A program made the position numbers and the translations under genes. The notes beneath the pieces were generated by a model. That model made no database searches, was not told the origin of the DNA, and worked only from the letters and a program-made list of their open reading frames with translations. Below, one piece after another: positions 13,927-15,843 of a stretch of 15,843 nt of DNA. This DNA is from CBDUBS01 sp965365445. GTDB lineage: Bacteria; Bacteroidota; Rhodothermia; Rhodothermales; DASSAV01. The stretch is taken from positions 1 through 15,843 of the forward strand of contig CBDUBS010000075.1 in the NCBI GenBank assembly GCA_965365445.1, read 5' to 3'. Position 1 is the stretch's first letter. The number at the start of each line of letters is the position of its first letter.

Positions 13927-14487
13927 TCAGTAGTAGTCCTCGATCCCGTAGCCGAACTGTTTTCCCCGTGCGCACTTATCGACGAGGTTCCTGAGCCGCC
14001 GTTCGAACTCCTCCGGGCGAGGCCGCGCGTGCTCCACGTAATCCACGCGGATGCGCTGATAGGCCGGGGAAGTGGTCAGAAAAAAGGCCCACGCCTGTTC
14101 CCGGGCCTGGAGGGCCGCGCGGATGTCGTCCGGAATGCGGTACTCCTCCGTAGCCGGCTCGCCCACCTGCGCAGCCACCGACGGGATTACTTTTCCCTGA
14201 GCCAGCATTTGGGCCAGGCGCTCCCGGTTCAGACGGGAGTACGGGCTGCCGGCTCGCCGGGGTGTGTAGCGCTGGGCGTACCGCTCCGGGTCGATGCTTT
14301 TCCGGATGCCGTCGATCCATCCGAAGCAGAGCGCTTCCTCTACGGCGGCGTTGTAGGGTACGCCGGGTATGCCGGTTTGCTTTTTGTAAGAAACCAGCCA
14401 GATTTCCGGCTTCGTATCGTAGTGAGCGGCGAGCCAGGCCCGCCACTCCTCCCGGGTAGGGACGTACAGGGTTTCGGTGATATCCAC
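13927..14487 (-). CDS. YdeI/OmpD-associated family protein
   Basis: Cytoplasmic protein of 186 residues in the YdeI/OmpD-associated family, annotated in some genomes as bacteriocin-protection protein. The N-terminal segment REEWRAWLAAHYDTKPEIWL is followed by VSYKKQTGIPGVPYNAAVEE and ALCFGWIDGIRKSIDPERYA, the strongest family signature. Next comes QRYTPRRAGSPYSRLNRERL. The C-terminal DUF1905-like helical part includes IPDDIRAALQ, AFFLTTSPAYQR and a basic RNLVDKCARGKQFG tail. The biochemical role of the family is unsettled. The chosen start is GTG at 14487, just ahead of the conserved ETLYVPTREEW. The frame stays open much further upstream, but that part is antisense to the lipoprotein gene. 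No Shine-Dalgarno is seen. It converges on the LptG-like gene and diverges from the lipoprotein gene. Confidence 0.85.
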   Translation of the reverse strand: MDITETLYVPTREEWRAWLAAHYDTKPEIWLVSYKKQTGIPGVPYNAAVEEALCFGWIDGIRKSIDPERYAQRYTPRRAGSPYSRLNRERLAQMLAQGKVIPSVAAQVGEPATEEYRIPDDIRAALQAREQAWAFFLTTSPAYQRIRVDYVEHARPRPEEFERRLRNLVDKCARGKQFGYGIEDYY

Positions 14488-14655
14488 GGTCGGGGCGCTG
14501 TAAGGTGTACGGGGCAATTTGCGGCAACAAACCGGAGGGTACAACAGCGCGGCGAGCGGATCAACCCGTCGCGGCGCGCGTAGCCCCCTCACGGGCGGTA
14601 CATTCGCCGATTGTTCAACCCGATCGTTCCGGCCCGATTCGTCCGGAGGGGGATC
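14488..14655. promoter_or_regulatory. Divergent region between YdeI-family gene and lipoprotein
   Basis: A 168-base gap between divergent starts. On the plus strand GTACATTCG (14593-14601) partly matches a TAnnTTTG element about 55 bases before the lipoprotein ATG. On the minus strand a TTG with an 18-base spacer to TACACCTT precedes the YdeI GTG. Both are weak. Confidence 0.25.
14645..14649 (+). promoter_or_regulatory. Shine-Dalgarno of the lipoprotein gene
   Basis: GGAGG lies 6 bases before the ATG at 14656. It fixes the start of the lipoprotein and places the lipobox at the right distance from the N-terminus. Confidence 0.7.
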
Positions 14656-15843
14656 ATGGTGAAGACAGGCTTCGGTTTGTTCGGCATCCTTACGGTGTTG
14701 CTGCCGGCGTGCAGCGGGCTGAACGAACCCGCCCTGGAGGAGCCGCAGGCCGCGCAGACGGTGGTTTGCACCCCGGAAGGCTCGAAATGCCCTGAAATCG
14801 AGGCGGCCCTGTATACGTTCTCCGATACCCCCACCTTCAGCGGGCAGGCCGACCCGGCGATCCTTCATGATCCCGCCGACCCCGGCCGCCTCTGGATGCT
14901 GTTCTCGCACCTCGAAGGACGCCTGGCCCGCGGAGCGGACGGCCGGCAGGTCGGTATACCGCACGTTTCCACCCGGCTCGCCCGCAGCGACGACGGGGGG
15001 CGAACGTGGCGGCAAGAAGGCGTCCTGTGGGATTCGGGACTCGTCCCGGACCCCGAAGGGATCGGGCCGGATAGCTACTTCGGTTCGGAGAGCACGGGGC
15101 TGGCCGTTTCGCACGAGGCGGGGGTAAATACGTGGTACGGGGTGCGTATATCGTACTTTCTCGAACCGGAAACCCGGTACGCTCCCCGGTACGCCTCCAG
15201 TTGGACGCTGCGGGTATCCGCCGCGCCGGGTGAAACCCCGGCCGCCCTGACCGGGGCCGAGGAAGCCGTCCTGGGCTCATCGACCACCCACGCGGCGTAT
15301 GCACCCACTCTCCGCCTGAACGACCTTTCGCCTGATCTGGCGGATTGCGGTATCTGGAACAACCCGGCCCTTTTCTTCGAGGCAGGCCGGCTGTACCTGC
15401 TGACGGAGTGCCTGAGCTTCCGGGCCGGAGGGCGCGAGGACCCGCAGAAAAACCGCATCTTCGTTTTCCGCACGACACCGGAGGGCGCTCCGGCCGCCTG
15501 GAAATGGGCCGTAGCCGGGGTAGCCGCCGACCATGCGTTGGCCCGATCCCTTGGAGGCGATGATCTGGTCTCGCCGTGGGTAGCGTACGACGAAACGGGA
15601 AGCCGGTTACTCATCCTGACACCCCGTATCGGCGGGGTCGGGCAGGGATGCACCGCCCTGCCGCTCGAAAGCCTGAACCCGCCCGGGGTGGGCCGGGATG
15701 CATCCGGCAAGCCCATCGTTCTGGCCCGGCAAACAAACACCGGGGCCGCCGGCTTTCATACCGGAGCCTGCGCGTACGACGCCCGCTCGGCTACCGGACT
15801 GATCACGGTAGCCGCATCTACCGGCGGGGGTCTCAAAACCCGC
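14656..15843 (+). CDS. Secreted lipoprotein with sialidase-type Asp-box (3'-truncated)
   Basis: Open reading frame running off the right edge, with 396 residues visible. The N-terminus has a lipoprotein signal: a hydrophobic stretch LFGILTVLLPAC with the lipid-modified Cys at 19. Export to the periplasmic face or cell surface is therefore expected. The mature part contains SDDGGRTW (111-118), a textbook Asp-box (S-x-D-x-G-x-T-W) of sialidase and BNR-repeat beta-propellers. It also has propeller-like strands such as ADPAILHDPADPGRLWMLFS (65-84) and NPALFFEAGRLYLLTECLS (236-254). This suggests a carbohydrate-active or binding propeller, but neither catalytic residues nor a specific glycosidase family can be assigned. 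Further cysteines (38, 45, 231, 252, 332, 372) could form disulfides. The ATG at 14656 is backed by GGAGG at 14645-14649. It diverges from the YdeI-family gene. Confidence 0.75.
   Translation, partial: MVKTGFGLFGILTVLLPACSGLNEPALEEPQAAQTVVCTPEGSKCPEIEAALYTFSDTPTFSGQADPAILHDPADPGRLWMLFSHLEGRLARGADGRQVGIPHVSTRLARSDDGGRTWRQEGVLWDSGLVPDPEGIGPDSYFGSESTGLAVSHEAGVNTWYGVRISYFLEPETRYAPRYASSWTLRVSAAPGETPAALTGAEEAVLGSSTTHAAYAPTLRLNDLSPDLADCGIWNNPALFFEAGRLYLLTECLSFRAGGREDPQKNRIFVFRTTPEGAPAAWKWAVAGVAADHALARSLGGDDLVSPWVAYDETGSRLLILTPRIGGVGQGCTALPLESLNPPGVGRDASGKPIVLARQTNTGAAGFHTGACAYDARSATGLITVAASTGGGLKTR

Noticed and set aside
14488..15114. Upstream extension in frame with the YdeI-family protein.
   Set aside because: It is antisense to the lipoprotein gene and lacks family similarity. 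The conserved domain begins right after the GTG at 14487.

Overview
The window reads as a chromosomal housekeeping segment of a GC-rich, Gram-negative bacterium, most likely from the Rhodothermota/Bacteroidota side of the tree. The main evidence is the large Bacteroidota-style LptD and an LptF/LptG-type permease, which imply an outer membrane with LPS. Supporting points are the frequent GTG starts, the rarity of strong Shine-Dalgarno sites, and a Hpt and HD hydrolase of Bacteroidota type. Assignment below phylum level is a guess. No tRNA, rRNA, CRISPR array, insertion sequence or phage gene was found.

Layout. Positions 118-5613 hold a minus-strand block: enolase, an FtsB/DivIC-like division protein, a ROK-family sugar kinase, and LptD, which overlaps the end of the kinase gene. 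Positions 5614-5938 are a 325-base divergent control region with several GC-rich hairpins. Positions 5939-10081 are a plus-strand block: a small membrane protein, mutL, tilS (its ribosome site abuts the mutL stop) and hpt. This block runs head-on into a minus-strand pair, sucC followed 14 bases later by an HD-domain hydrolase. The two convergent stop codons are only 2 bases apart. Divergent from sucC is an LptG-like permease (12714-13796). A convergent YdeI/OmpD-associated family gene (13927-14487) follows, then a divergent lipoprotein with a sialidase-type Asp-box, which runs off the right edge.

How the genes fit together. Envelope biogenesis is represented at both ends by LptD and LptG, with FtsB for division. 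The rest is core metabolism and information processing: glycolysis (enolase, possibly the ROK kinase), TCA cycle (SucC), purine salvage (Hpt), tRNA-Ile modification (TilS) and mismatch repair (MutL). The right end, YdeI family plus secreted lipoprotein, looks more accessory.

No obvious new multi-gene system is visible. The observations most worth following are: a MutL whose predicted endonuclease metal site is almost entirely substituted; a ROK kinase without the family zinc-binding cysteines; an LptD with only three cysteines, placed as for an interdomain disulfide; an orphan tryptophan-rich reading frame at 13802-13926; and the truncated secreted beta-propeller-like lipoprotein.
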